Position numbers and translations under genes: made by a program. From contig JAUWQG010000010.1 in assembly GCA_030611185.1 (NCBI GenBank), positions 1 to 16,877 of the forward strand: a stretch of 16,877 bases of DNA, given 5' to 3'. Each line of letters opens with the position of its first letter. The stretch's first letter is position 1. Shown piece after piece: positions 1 to 7,298 of this stretch. The notes under the pieces are model-generated. The model saw nothing but the letters and a program-made list of their open reading frames with translations. It was not told the DNA's origin and searched no databases. The stretch comes from Nitrososphaerota archaeon (lineage in GTDB: Archaea; Thermoproteota; Nitrososphaeria; Nitrososphaerales; Nitrosopumilaceae).

Positions 1-750
1 CAGGCAGATTTTGAAGGAAATATTTGGATTATCATAAACAATAAAGATAAAATTTTGAAATACCTTCCAGACTCTAATACTTTTGAGGAAATTCAATTAC
101 ATAAAAGATCATTGCCATTTGCATTGACTATCGATAATGAAGGAAAAGTATGGTTTACTGAAACAAATCCTGGCAAGATAGGATTTATCAACCCAGAAAA
201 TAATGAGATTACAGAATTTTCAGATGATATTCCATTACGTGGACCAGAGGCATTAATCTTTGACAAGGAAGGAAATCTATGGATTGCAGAGCACACAGGC
301 GTGGGAATTGTCAAATTTAACCCAATTTTAGAGACTTTTGATAGAATTCCAGTACCTGATCCAGTGGCACTTCCATTTGGAATGGTTTTTGATAGATATG
401 ACAACCTTTGGTTTGCACAACATACAGTTGATAAAATTGCAGCGTATGATCCACATAACAATAATTTAATTGAAGTTTCGATCCCAACTAATTCCTCGTT
501 TGTACAATTTATGACATCTGATGATAAAGATAATGTGTGGTTTGTTGAACAACAAGGAAACAAGTTAGGAATGGTAAAAATTACTGAAGTTCCTTTAGTA
601 GTCTCTCAAATACCAACAACCGAAAGTTTTGAATTAAAATATACTGAACTTGCTTCCCCATTAATTGCAATGGGAATAGTTGCAACATCATTATTTTTTG
701 TAAAAAGTATTAAAGACAAAAGAAGACTAAATTTATTAGTTAATTCTTAG
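1..750 (+). CDS. Vgb-like beta-propeller protein with C-terminal membrane anchor (5' end outside window)
   Basis: The frame is open from base 1, so this is the C-terminal part of a longer protein; a TTG at 55 is internal, not the true start. At least five short blades repeat every 40-50 residues, each with a G/D-N-x-W core (GNIWII, GKVWFTE, GNLWIAEH, DNLWFAQH, DNVWFVEQ). This is the pattern of virginiamycin B lyase/streptogramin-lyase-like and NHL-type propellers. Near the end one hydrophobic helix (SPLIAMGIVATSLFFV) is followed by a basic stretch (KSIKDKRR), so the propeller is probably outside the cell on a C-terminal anchor with a cytoplasmic tail. Real Vgb enzymes are soluble, and antibiotic cleavage should not be assumed; a scaffold or ligand-binding role is equally possible. 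The stop overlaps the convergent znuB-like gene by 11 bp. Confidence 0.8.
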   Translation, partial: QADFEGNIWIIINNKDKILKYLPDSNTFEEIQLHKRSLPFALTIDNEGKVWFTETNPGKIGFINPENNEITEFSDDIPLRGPEALIFDKEGNLWIAEHTGVGIVKFNPILETFDRIPVPDPVALPFGMVFDRYDNLWFAQHTVDKIAAYDPHNNNLIEVSIPTNSSFVQFMTSDDKDNVWFVEQQGNKLGMVKITEVPLVVSQIPTTESFELKYTELASPLIAMGIVATSLFFVKSIKDKRRLNLLVNS

Positions 751-1558
751 ATAACAAGCCCATAGATTTTATTCCCATAGTTCCTCCAAACAATCCAATT
801 GATAACAAAACAATTGTCCCAGCTGGCGTAATATCAAAAACATAAGAAATTAAAATTCCTGTAACAACTGAAAATATTGAAAAGGATATTGAAAGAATTG
901 CTGTTGTTTTGAATCCCTTTCCATACATTATTGCAGTTACATTTGGAATAACAAACAATGCTGAGATTAACAAAACACCAACTAGCTGAATTGACGTAAC
1001 AACAGTTAGCCCAGCCATAAAGACAATCAAATAATTGATTTTTTCAACTGGAATACCACTTACTTTGGCTTGCTCTTCATTAAATGTTGAATAAAGTAAT
1101 TGTCTATACAACAATAAAACAACAATTAGAATAATTCCAGTCAAAGATAAAATCAGAATTGTTTCATTTACACTTACAAGAAGAATGCTGCCAAATAGAA
1201 AACTAAAGATATCAATGGTAAATCCGCCGGAAATTCCGACAATTACGAGCCCAACTGCTATTCCTGATGATAAAAGAACTGCAATTGCAGCATCTCCAGA
1301 TATGTCGTATTTTTCTTTGATTTTAGTAATTATCAAAGCACTAACTATTGAAACACCATATGCTGTCCAAAGAGGATATACTCCAGCCATTAATCCCAAA
1401 GCAATTCCACCAAAAGAAGAGTGAGCTATTGCATCACCGAACAAAGAGTATCGTCTTAGAACAAGAAATAGCCCTATCACTGAGCACAATATTGCAATAG
1501 CAACTCCTGAGATAAGTGCTCTATGCATAAAGCTGAAGGTAAGAATTTCTAATGACAT
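740..1558 (-). CDS. znuB: ABC-3 family metal permease (ZnuB-like)
   Basis: The 272-aa product is almost entirely hydrophobic, with about eight predicted membrane helices. It has the ABC-3 (ZnuB/MntB/TroB) hallmarks: an N-terminal LVLRRYSLFGDAIAHSS segment and a later GIPVEKINYLIV region. It would form the membrane channel of a divalent-metal importer (zinc or manganese). The ATG lies 2 bp after the stop of the ATPase gene, so the two are cotranscribed and probably translationally coupled. Length is normal for the family. Zinc is inferred from the partner genes; the permease alone does not fix the metal. The 3' end overlaps the convergent propeller gene by 11 bp, so the transcripts run into each other. 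Confidence 0.9.
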   Translation of the reverse strand: MSLEILTFSFMHRALISGVAIAILCSVIGLFLVLRRYSLFGDAIAHSSFGGIALGLMAGVYPLWTAYGVSIVSALIITKIKEKYDISGDAAIAVLLSSGIAVGLVIVGISGGFTIDIFSFLFGSILLVSVNETILILSLTGIILIVVLLLYRQLLYSTFNEEQAKVSGIPVEKINYLIVFMAGLTVVTSIQLVGVLLISALFVIPNVTAIMYGKGFKTTAILSISFSIFSVVTGILISYVFDITPAGTIVLLSIGLFGGTMGIKSMGLLSKN

Positions 1559-1560
1559 GA

Positions 1561-2283
1561 TTAATGATGATGCATGTGTTCTTGCATTGATGCTTCAGAA
1601 TATTGTTTTACAAGTTCATCATTTTCAAAGAACTCATCAGATTCGCCATGAAAGAATAATGTCCTATTAAGACAGGCCACATGATTTGCGAGTTGATTTA
1701 CTGCATCCAAATCATGAGATGACCAAATTATAGTAATTTTTTGTTTAGAGTTTAATTCTCTTAGAATACTATAGAAAAGATCTATGCTTTGTTGATCAAT
1801 TCCTGTAACTGGTTCATCAAGAATCAAAAGTTTTGGGTTGTTGACTAGTGCCTTTGCAATAAAGACTCTCTGCTGTTGTCCGCCAGATAATTCTCCAATT
1901 CTCTTTTTACTTAATTCGTGAATCCAAAGCTGTTGTAATATTTCATCAATCTTGTTTGCATCGGATTCTTTTCTCAATCCCATTCTTACAACGTCATTTA
2001 CCGTGGCAGGAAAATTTTTCTCAAAGATGGGTTTTTGAGGAACGTATCCAATTTCTTTAAGATAGTCTTTGGATTTTCTAATATCTTTTCCAAAAAATTT
2101 GATTGTACCTTTGTATTTTGTATGCAATCCAAGCATTGAAGCAAAAAGTGTGCTTTTTCCTGCACCATTTGGACCAATTATGCCTAAAAAATCTCCTTTT
2201 TTGACTGTAAAACTAACATCATCAAGTGCTTTTACATCTGGATACTGAACTGTTAGATGTTCAATTTCTACAACACTCAACAC
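1561..2283 (-). CDS. znuC: Metal ABC transporter ATP-binding protein (ZnuC-like)
   Basis: This 240-aa nucleotide-binding subunit powers the importer. All ABC motifs are intact: Walker A GPNGAGKST (37-45), Q-loop Q83, signature LSGGQ (132-136), Walker B LLILDEP (152-158) and switch histidine H190. The GTG start overlaps the end of the binding-protein gene by 7 bp (GTGTTGA), indicating coupled translation; the next codon, TTG, is a possible alternative. The last residues, QEHMHHH, form a histidine cluster that could sense or buffer metal. Gene order A-C-B and motif content fit the zinc/manganese family (MntB/ZnuC group) rather than cobalt or nickel ECF systems. Confidence 0.93.
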   Translation of the reverse strand: MLSVVEIEHLTVQYPDVKALDDVSFTVKKGDFLGIIGPNGAGKSTLFASMLGLHTKYKGTIKFFGKDIRKSKDYLKEIGYVPQKPIFEKNFPATVNDVVRMGLRKESDANKIDEILQQLWIHELSKKRIGELSGGQQQRVFIAKALVNNPKLLILDEPVTGIDQQSIDLFYSILRELNSKQKITIIWSSHDLDAVNQLANHVACLNRTLFFHGESDEFFENDELVKQYSEASMQEHMHHH

Positions 2284-3188
2284 AAAGCCTCCTTGAGATT
2301 ATCTAGATTTTCAGTCATTCTTGAAATATAATTTCCATCATCTGAAATTTCTAATGGAGATAAAACCAAGACTTTTCCATTTATTTCATTTGCGATAACG
2401 CCGGATACTCTGGGATCAGTAGTATCTTCGGTAAAAATAATATTAATTTTTAATTCTCTTGCAGTATTAATTATATTTTCCAAAGTTTTAGCAGTAGGTT
2501 CTGAATGAGGATCATTTGATGAAAGAATTGTATGTTGATGTAAATTATATTCATATGCAAAATATGAAAATGCGTCATGAAATGCAATAAAATCTTGACT
2601 GCATGTAGATAAATCATTTCTAATTTTTGAATCCAATTTATCTAGTTCAAGCGTATAACTTTGAGCATTTTTTTGATAGAAATTTTTATTTTGAGGATCT
2701 GATTTAGAGAATTCATCTGCAATAGTTTGAACTTGAGTTTTTGCTAAAATTGGATTTAACCAAATATGTGGATCATTTTTAAATAAAATAGATTTTTCAT
2801 CATTATTTTTTATAATTTGACTACTTGTATCAACTACAATTCCCTGATAGTTCATCTCTCCTAAACTCTCTACCCAGTTCTCAAATCCAAATCCATTAAT
2901 TATAATAAAATCAGATTTTTGAATTAGTTGTACATCTTGTATTGTTGGTTCCCAGTCATGTGGTTCTACACCTTCTGGAACTAACAGTTGTACATTGACT
3001 TTGTCTTGACCAACTTGTTGTGCAAATTCGTATAGAGGATAAAATGATGCGATAGCTTGAAGTTTGCTAAAACTAGTTGCTTCTCTAATTTGTAAACTAG
3101 AGTCACTTGCCCAAACAGAATAGGAGCTAAGAGGAATTACAATAATAATTGCAATTATTGCAAATTTGACCTGTTTATTCACAAACAA
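2277..3188 (-). CDS. znuA: Metal-binding ABC transporter substrate-binding protein (ZnuA-like)
   Basis: This 303-aa cluster A-I solute-binding protein catches a divalent metal outside the membrane for ZnuC/ZnuB. A hydrophobic signal segment ends near WAS at residues 26-28. Likely metal ligands are H77 (in EPHDW), H141 (DPHIWLNP) and H204 (AFHDAFSYF). In TroA/PsaA proteins the fourth ligand is an aspartate in the late D-P-L-G-like motif; here that motif reads SPLE, so the site looks like the three-histidine zinc site of ZnuA. There is no long His-rich loop and no lipobox cysteine. The start is unsure: TTG at 3188 lies about 26 nt after a TATA box (leaderless), and GTG at 3182 gives a product two residues shorter. 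Confidence 0.9.
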   Translation of the reverse strand: MFVNKQVKFAIIAIIIVIPLSSYSVWASDSSLQIREATSFSKLQAIASFYPLYEFAQQVGQDKVNVQLLVPEGVEPHDWEPTIQDVQLIQKSDFIIINGFGFENWVESLGEMNYQGIVVDTSSQIIKNNDEKSILFKNDPHIWLNPILAKTQVQTIADEFSKSDPQNKNFYQKNAQSYTLELDKLDSKIRNDLSTCSQDFIAFHDAFSYFAYEYNLHQHTILSSNDPHSEPTAKTLENIINTARELKINIIFTEDTTDPRVSGVIANEINGKVLVLSPLEISDDGNYISRMTENLDNLKEALC

Positions 3189-3272
3189 AATAAATTAGAA
3201 TTATTAATAAATTTATAAAATCTTAATAACTTTAGTTGCTAAACTTATAAGATAATTAATAACATTAGGCGT
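3189..3272. promoter_or_regulatory. Divergent promoter region between znuA-like and NikR-like genes
   Basis: This 84-bp AT-rich gap has a TATA-like element for each direction. TTTATAAA (3212-3219) faces znuA, about 26 nt before its TTG. CTTATAAG (3244-3251) faces the regulator, about 25 nt before its ATG. Both genes would be read from leaderless or nearly leaderless transcripts. The octamer TTAATAAC occurs at 3223-3230 and again at 3256-3263, in the same orientation and 33 bp apart. It may be an operator for the neighbouring repressor, but in such AT-rich DNA it may also be chance. Confidence 0.5.
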
Positions 3273-3656
3273 ATGCCAATAGTCTCAATCTCGCTAAATG
3301 ATGAAATTCTAACAGAGTTAGACAAACTTCAAAAATCTATGGGATTTTCGGGAAGGTCTGAGGCAATAAGGGCAGGCATTAGAGCATTTGTTTCAGAAGA
3401 AAAACAAAAATCAGATTTGTCTGGAAAAATTCATGCAATTTTACTTGTTGTTCACAATGATGAGTTTGATCATATTGTTTCTGGAATTACTCATAACTTT
3501 GAGGATCTTATTACAACACATCTTCATAGTAAGATTGAGACAAAAAAGTGCATGGAGTTGTTTGTAATTGATGGAGATGCAGAAAAAATCTCTACAATGA
3601 CAAAGGACTTTCAAACAAACAAAAACATGGATACTGTAAAGCTAGTTGCACTATAA
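3273..3656 (+). CDS. NikR-like ribbon-helix-helix metalloregulator
   Basis: The 127-aa product has the NikR architecture. An N-terminal ribbon-helix-helix DNA-binding domain (about 1-45, with the GRSEAIRAGIR helix) is followed by an ACT-like metal-sensing domain. Aligned by eye to E. coli NikR, three of four high-affinity nickel ligands are kept: H74 (=H76), H85 (=H87) and C93 (=C95). The fourth (H89) is replaced by K87. The changed site may bind a metal other than nickel. Divergence from a zinc-type ABC operon suggests it controls that importer, and perhaps itself; this is inferred from position. The ATG is about 25 nt after a TATA box. The stop directly abuts the end of the convergent PEFG-CTERM gene, with no gap. 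Confidence 0.87.
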   Translation: MPIVSISLNDEILTELDKLQKSMGFSGRSEAIRAGIRAFVSEEKQKSDLSGKIHAILLVVHNDEFDHIVSGITHNFEDLITTHLHSKIETKKCMELFVIDGDAEKISTMTKDFQTNKNMDTVKLVAL

Positions 3657-5030
3657 CTAGAAAGTTTTTAGAGTAAACGAAGTTTTTTTGGATATAATTA
3701 TTACAGTCATTATAGATACAATGAGAATTAATGCAGCAATAGAACCAAACTCAGGGACAACCACAATTCCAAATTCAGTTTCTTGTCCAGTGTTTCTTAT
3801 ATTTTCAAATCGAATTATTGTAGGTCCTGTTTGACCTTCTGTAAAGTAATAGTCTTCTGATTCTCCTCCAATTTGAGCCAATCCAGTTGTTCTGTGAATT
3901 TCTTTTCCTCCTTGTAAGAGTACAAATGTGTAATCTGAATTACGTAGTGGTTGACCAGTTGTTCCATCTCTTATGGTAAAAATAAATTTTGTATTTGTGT
4001 CAGGTTCAATTGTAATGGGATCCCACGATAGATGTATTAGAAAGTCTTCACTTCTAGTATATGCAGAAAGAGGAAAATCAATTTTTTCAGTAGTAGATAA
4101 TGTAAAGACAATATTTTCAGGTAATGGTTCGTCTGAATTTTTCATTTGGTTTTTCAAAAATCGCAAGTGATCTTGCAATAATACAAAATGAACTATCCTT
4201 TCATTCTCTTCAGTATAATCATCAATAGTGACTGAGGATTTGAACAAGTCTATTCCATTTACTTTTCCTGCATAACCCCCAGATAGAAATTCAGTAAAGT
4301 CATTAGGAAAATGAACTTCCACATGAACTACTGGTATGTGAGACATTTGTTTTTCACTCCAATCAAAGGGCATCTCAAAAGTTACCTGTTTATTTGCTGA
4401 ATCATACTCAAAATTCGAAATTTTGTCAAAATATGACTTCATCCTAAAAGACACATCTTGATTTTTGGCATCTTTTTGCCAAAATTGAATAATTTCGGCT
4501 ACGCTCAAATCTGCATTATACACCTCAGAGTCCTCTATGATGTTTGTAGGCTCATCAATGGTCCTAACTTCAATCTCAAAATTGTAAAGACCTCCAGAAT
4601 TAAAGATAGGTCCAGTTATTTCAAGTGGATTTGATTCTGTTTTGTACCATGCACCCAAAAGAGAGTCTTGTTCACCATTAATTGTAATTTCTCCTTCTTG
4701 GGTGGGTTTTATTTTAATTACAAGTATACCATCAGACGTAAAAAAATAATTTCGGAATATCATTTCATTTTCATGAAATAAACCAATTAGAAGAGTAACA
4801 TTTTTTGCGTTTTCCTTTGTTTCATCTTCAGTTGCAGTAATTGTAATTTGTTTTTCCTCAAAATTATCAAAGGATGGTGGAAGTTCAACTGAGATTGAGA
4901 TTTCTTTTCCTTGAATATCAACTGATGAGATTGTATCAATGCCTAATCCATGACCATAAACATTACTTATAGGAAATAGAAATACTGCAACGAATAAAAG
5001 AATTCCAAGTTTTAATACTGACAATGTCAT
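3657..5030 (-). CDS. Secreted PEFG-CTERM surface protein, function unknown
   Basis: This 457-aa protein starts with a signal peptide (hydrophobic core 7-20, likely cut after NVYG at 23-26), which would leave histidine 27 (HGLG) as the mature N-terminus. The middle is beta-rich without transmembrane segments. It contains a histidine cluster (SHIPVVHVEVHF) and a late Ig-like region (about 335-415) with TIEPDTNTKFIFTIRD. The C-terminus is a PEFG-CTERM signal: PEFG at 426-429 (bases 3744-3755), a hydrophobic helix and a basic end. In Thaumarchaeota this tripartite tail is known as the substrate signal of an archaeosortase, so the protein is probably processed and kept on the cell surface. Its biochemical role is not recognisable. 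It begins 2 bp after the LON-domain gene and should be cotranscribed with it. Confidence 0.85.
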   Translation of the reverse strand: MTLSVLKLGILLFVAVFLFPISNVYGHGLGIDTISSVDIQGKEISISVELPPSFDNFEEKQITITATEDETKENAKNVTLLIGLFHENEMIFRNYFFTSDGILVIKIKPTQEGEITINGEQDSLLGAWYKTESNPLEITGPIFNSGGLYNFEIEVRTIDEPTNIIEDSEVYNADLSVAEIIQFWQKDAKNQDVSFRMKSYFDKISNFEYDSANKQVTFEMPFDWSEKQMSHIPVVHVEVHFPNDFTEFLSGGYAGKVNGIDLFKSSVTIDDYTEENERIVHFVLLQDHLRFLKNQMKNSDEPLPENIVFTLSTTEKIDFPLSAYTRSEDFLIHLSWDPITIEPDTNTKFIFTIRDGTTGQPLRNSDYTFVLLQGGKEIHRTTGLAQIGGESEDYYFTEGQTGPTIIRFENIRNTGQETEFGIVVVPEFGSIAALILIVSIMTVIIISKKTSFTLKTF

Positions 5031-5032
5031 TT

Positions 5033-5755
5033 TTACAATTTAGGGTTATTTATTGTCAGTAATTCCTCAATTCTTTCAATTAGTTCTTCCATAGTGTTTG
5101 CCTCTAAGATTGGCTGTAAGTCATTTGGATCCTGGGCACCAAGAGCTGCCAGAGAATAGACATAATCAATTGTTGGAGTATCAGTTGTAAGATAGTATTG
5201 TTCTAAAACATGATCAAGTGTATGAGGTTCAACGACTTGTGGAAGTGCTTGTTTTACAGTTTTTTTCTTCCACATCTCAACTAGATGCTCCCATTGATTC
5301 AATGAAATGTTATCATCAATCTCAGGAATCAACTCAACTTCTGCTCTGATGTACATTTTTTCATTATTGTGGGATTTTTCATCGAGATCTGATATTGCTT
5401 GATGACCTTCAATGGAATGTGGATCATAATTTTCAGGTAGTTTTACTGATGGAGGAATTATTTTTTTTATTTTGAATTTACTTCGTCCCAATGTTTGAAT
5501 GTGTAATTGCATGCCATCAATCTCAACATCTTCACATTTTGTGATTTTTGCAATTGTGCCCAGAGATTTTGGTCCATTCCACCCTTGAATTTGATTACTT
5601 GAATCAACTAAACACACTCCAAACTGTCCATCACCTAGCATACAGTCATCAACTAGTTGCTTGTATCGTGGCTCAAATATTCGAAGTGGTAGTTCTTGTC
5701 TAGGAAACAATACTAGGTCTAAAGGAAAAATAGGAATAATTTTTGTTTGAGTCAA
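5033..5755 (-). CDS. LON substrate-binding domain protein (Lon N-terminal-like)
   Basis: The 240-aa product opens with the LON (Lon N-terminal, PUA-like) pattern IIPIFPLDLVLFPRQELPLRIFEPRYKQLV and keeps the later GTIAKITKCE and LGRSKFKI segments. There is no AAA+ or serine-lysine protease domain, so it is not Lon protease. Stand-alone LON-domain proteins may bind proteins or peptides; their exact role is unknown. The start is TTG at 5753-5755. No ATG, GTG or TTG lies upstream in frame before a stop, and the IPIFPL motif begins at residue 7, as expected. A TATA-like stretch at about 5803-5811 implies a leader of roughly 25 nt. The PEFG-CTERM gene follows after 2 bp. Confidence 0.88.
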   Translation of the reverse strand: MTQTKIIPIFPLDLVLFPRQELPLRIFEPRYKQLVDDCMLGDGQFGVCLVDSSNQIQGWNGPKSLGTIAKITKCEDVEIDGMQLHIQTLGRSKFKIKKIIPPSVKLPENYDPHSIEGHQAISDLDEKSHNNEKMYIRAEVELIPEIDDNISLNQWEHLVEMWKKKTVKQALPQVVEPHTLDHVLEQYYLTTDTPTIDYVYSLAALGAQDPNDLQPILEANTMEELIERIEELLTINNPKL

Positions 5756-5824
5756 TCTGTTTTCTTTTAGAATTCCTTCAGATATATGGAATACGGAAAT
5801 TTTTAATATATTCTATAATTTCAC

Positions 5825-6754
5825 TCAGAAACCATTTTCATTGAGAATTAAACCCAGCAGTGCAGCACGAGTGTGTTTTCCATATTCAGCTTGTTGAAAG
5901 TATTTTGCGTTTTTTGTATTATCAATATCAGTTGAGATTTCATCTAGTCTTGGCAGTGGATGTAAAATTATAGAATCATCTTTCATCTTTTTTAGTAAAT
6001 CTAATCCAATTACATAGCTCCCCTTTACTTTGAGATATTCTTCCTCATCTGGGAATCTTTCCTTTTGAATCCTGGTTACATAAACAACATCCAAATCCTC
6101 AATGTATTCTTCAATGTCAGTGGATTCAGTAAATGATAGTTTTTTTCTAATTTCGTAAATAGAATCTGACCTTATTCGTAATGACTCAGGAGAAATCAAA
6201 TGAACTTCTACATCATAGTTTGCAAGAGCAGATAAAAGTGAGTAAACAGTCCTTCCATACTTTAAATCTCCAATGATTCCAATTTTTAATCCATCAATTT
6301 TTTTCTTTTCTTTTTTAATTGTAAACAAGTCTTGTATGGCCTGTGTTGGATGTTCTTCAGTTCCACTTCCTGCATTAATTACAGGTTTTGAGGAGATCTC
6401 TGATGCAAATCTACTAGATCCATCAAGTGGATGTCTTAAAACAAGTATATCTGAATAAATTGACATTATTTTTACAGTGTCTGCAAGACTCTCACCTTTC
6501 TGAGTAGAAGAAGATGAGATATCAGAAATGCCTAAAGAATTGCCTCCAATTGAGGCCATGGCAGACTCAAAACTCATACGAGTTCTGGTACTTGGTTCAT
6601 AAAACAAGTAACTTAGTGTTTTTCCTTTACAGATTTCTCGTCGTGCTGCAGGATCCAAATTCATTATTTTATCTGTATACTCAAAGATTTTCTCAAATTG
6701 TTCTTTATTGTAGTCTTTAATTGATATGATATCTTTGTTGTAAAACTCGTTCAC
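5825..6754 (-). CDS. pyrB: Aspartate carbamoyltransferase catalytic subunit
   Basis: PyrB joins carbamoyl phosphate and aspartate to N-carbamoyl-aspartate, the first committed step of pyrimidine synthesis. The 309-aa product (E. coli about 310) has the carbamoyl-phosphate loop STRTR (55-59), the SSSTQKGES loop with K86 supplied to the neighbouring subunit's active site, the HPTQ motif (135-138) and HPLPRLDEI (265-273). All key residues are present, so it should be active. The start is GTG, about 29 nt downstream of a TATA-like TTTGTATA on the minus strand. The regulatory subunit pyrI is the divergent neighbour rather than the next gene in the same operon, which is the commoner arrangement. 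Confidence 0.97.
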   Translation of the reverse strand: MNEFYNKDIISIKDYNKEQFEKIFEYTDKIMNLDPAARREICKGKTLSYLFYEPSTRTRMSFESAMASIGGNSLGISDISSSSTQKGESLADTVKIMSIYSDILVLRHPLDGSSRFASEISSKPVINAGSGTEEHPTQAIQDLFTIKKEKKKIDGLKIGIIGDLKYGRTVYSLLSALANYDVEVHLISPESLRIRSDSIYEIRKKLSFTESTDIEEYIEDLDVVYVTRIQKERFPDEEEYLKVKGSYVIGLDLLKKMKDDSIILHPLPRLDEISTDIDNTKNAKYFQQAEYGKHTRAALLGLILNENGF

Positions 6755-6795
6755 TCTTTCAATAATATATACTGGTGACTATACAAAGTATTCTG
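6755..6795. promoter_or_regulatory. Interleaved divergent pyrB/pyrI promoters
   Basis: Only about 41 bp separate the pyrB GTG and the likely pyrI ATG. A TATA-like ATAATATATA at 6762-6771 lies about 29 nt before pyrI. On the other strand TTTGTATA (plus-strand positions 6780-6787) lies about 29 nt before pyrB. Each box therefore sits just upstream of the other gene's presumed start site, so the two initiation complexes would overlap. The nearly symmetric AGTATATATT could also serve both directions. Transcription starts have not been mapped. Confidence 0.55.
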
Positions 6796-7257
6796 ATGCA
6801 AGAGTCCGAACTAATGGTTCGACGAATCAAAGAAGGAACTGTAATTGACCACATTGATGAAGGAAAAGGTCTTCAGGTACTTGGAGCCCTTCAAATTGAT
6901 GGTGGGGATGGTAGTCTCATCACTATTGCATTGAATGTACCTAGTGGGAAATTTAAGAAAAAAGATATTATCAAAGTAGAAAACAAATTTCTTGCCGATG
7001 ATGACACTAACAAATTGGCAGTAATTGCTCCAAAGGCGACTATTAACATTATCAAAAATTACAAGCTAGTAGAAAAGAGAAGAGCCTCACTTCCAAATGA
7101 GATAGACAGGATTTTTCGTTGTTCTAATCCTGATTGCATTACTAATAGTTCTGAGCATATTGAATCTGTGATGGATGTAATTGACAAAGAAGGAACAGTT
7201 CTCAAGTGTAGATATTGTAGTCGAGTACTAGATGTGAATCAGCTGAAATATAACTAA
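6796..7257 (+). CDS. pyrI: Aspartate carbamoyltransferase regulatory subunit
   Basis: PyrI binds allosteric nucleotides and, through a zinc domain, holds PyrB trimers together in the holoenzyme. The nucleotide domain carries the family signature VRRIKEGTVIDHID. The C-terminal zinc site has four cysteines as CxxxxC...CxxC. With the ATG at 6796 the protein is 153 aa and the cysteines fall at 109, 114, 138 and 141, the same numbers as in E. coli PyrI. This, and a TATA box about 29 nt upstream, favours this start over the in-frame GTG at 6775 (160 aa). The gene is divergent from pyrB, and its 3' end faces atpK. Confidence 0.96.
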   Translation: MQESELMVRRIKEGTVIDHIDEGKGLQVLGALQIDGGDGSLITIALNVPSGKFKKKDIIKVENKFLADDDTNKLAVIAPKATINIIKNYKLVEKRRASLPNEIDRIFRCSNPDCITNSSEHIESVMDVIDKEGTVLKCRYCSRVLDVNQLKYN

Positions 7258-7298
7258 AAATAATTTCTAAAAATTTTAAAAAGAGTTTACGTTTGGGT
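7258..7298. terminator. AT-rich convergent 3' region between pyrI and atpK
   Basis: The short gap between two convergent genes has A/T runs (CTAAAAATTTTAAAAAG) that give T-rich tracts on both strands, most clearly CTTTTTAAAATTTTTAG on the minus strand after atpK. Archaeal termination typically uses such T-runs without a strong hairpin. No stable stem was seen, so the call rests on composition and position. Confidence 0.4.

Noticed and set aside
93..563. 156-aa open frame on the minus strand opposite the propeller gene
   Set aside because: It lies wholly inside the strongly supported propeller gene, has no recognisable domain, and its Ser/Ile/Asn-rich content is what the antisense of an AT-rich gene gives.
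5033..5755. Lon protease
   Set aside because: Only the N-terminal substrate-binding domain is present; there is no ATPase or protease domain here or in the next gene.
6775..6795. GTG start at 6775 for pyrI
   Set aside because: It adds seven residues before the family start. The ATG at 6796 gives 153 aa with zinc cysteines at the E. coli numbers and fits the TATA spacing.
6813..6822. GGTTCGA-like string resembling a tRNA T-loop
   Set aside because: It is inside the pyrI coding sequence; there is no cloverleaf, acceptor pairing or anticodon arm around it.
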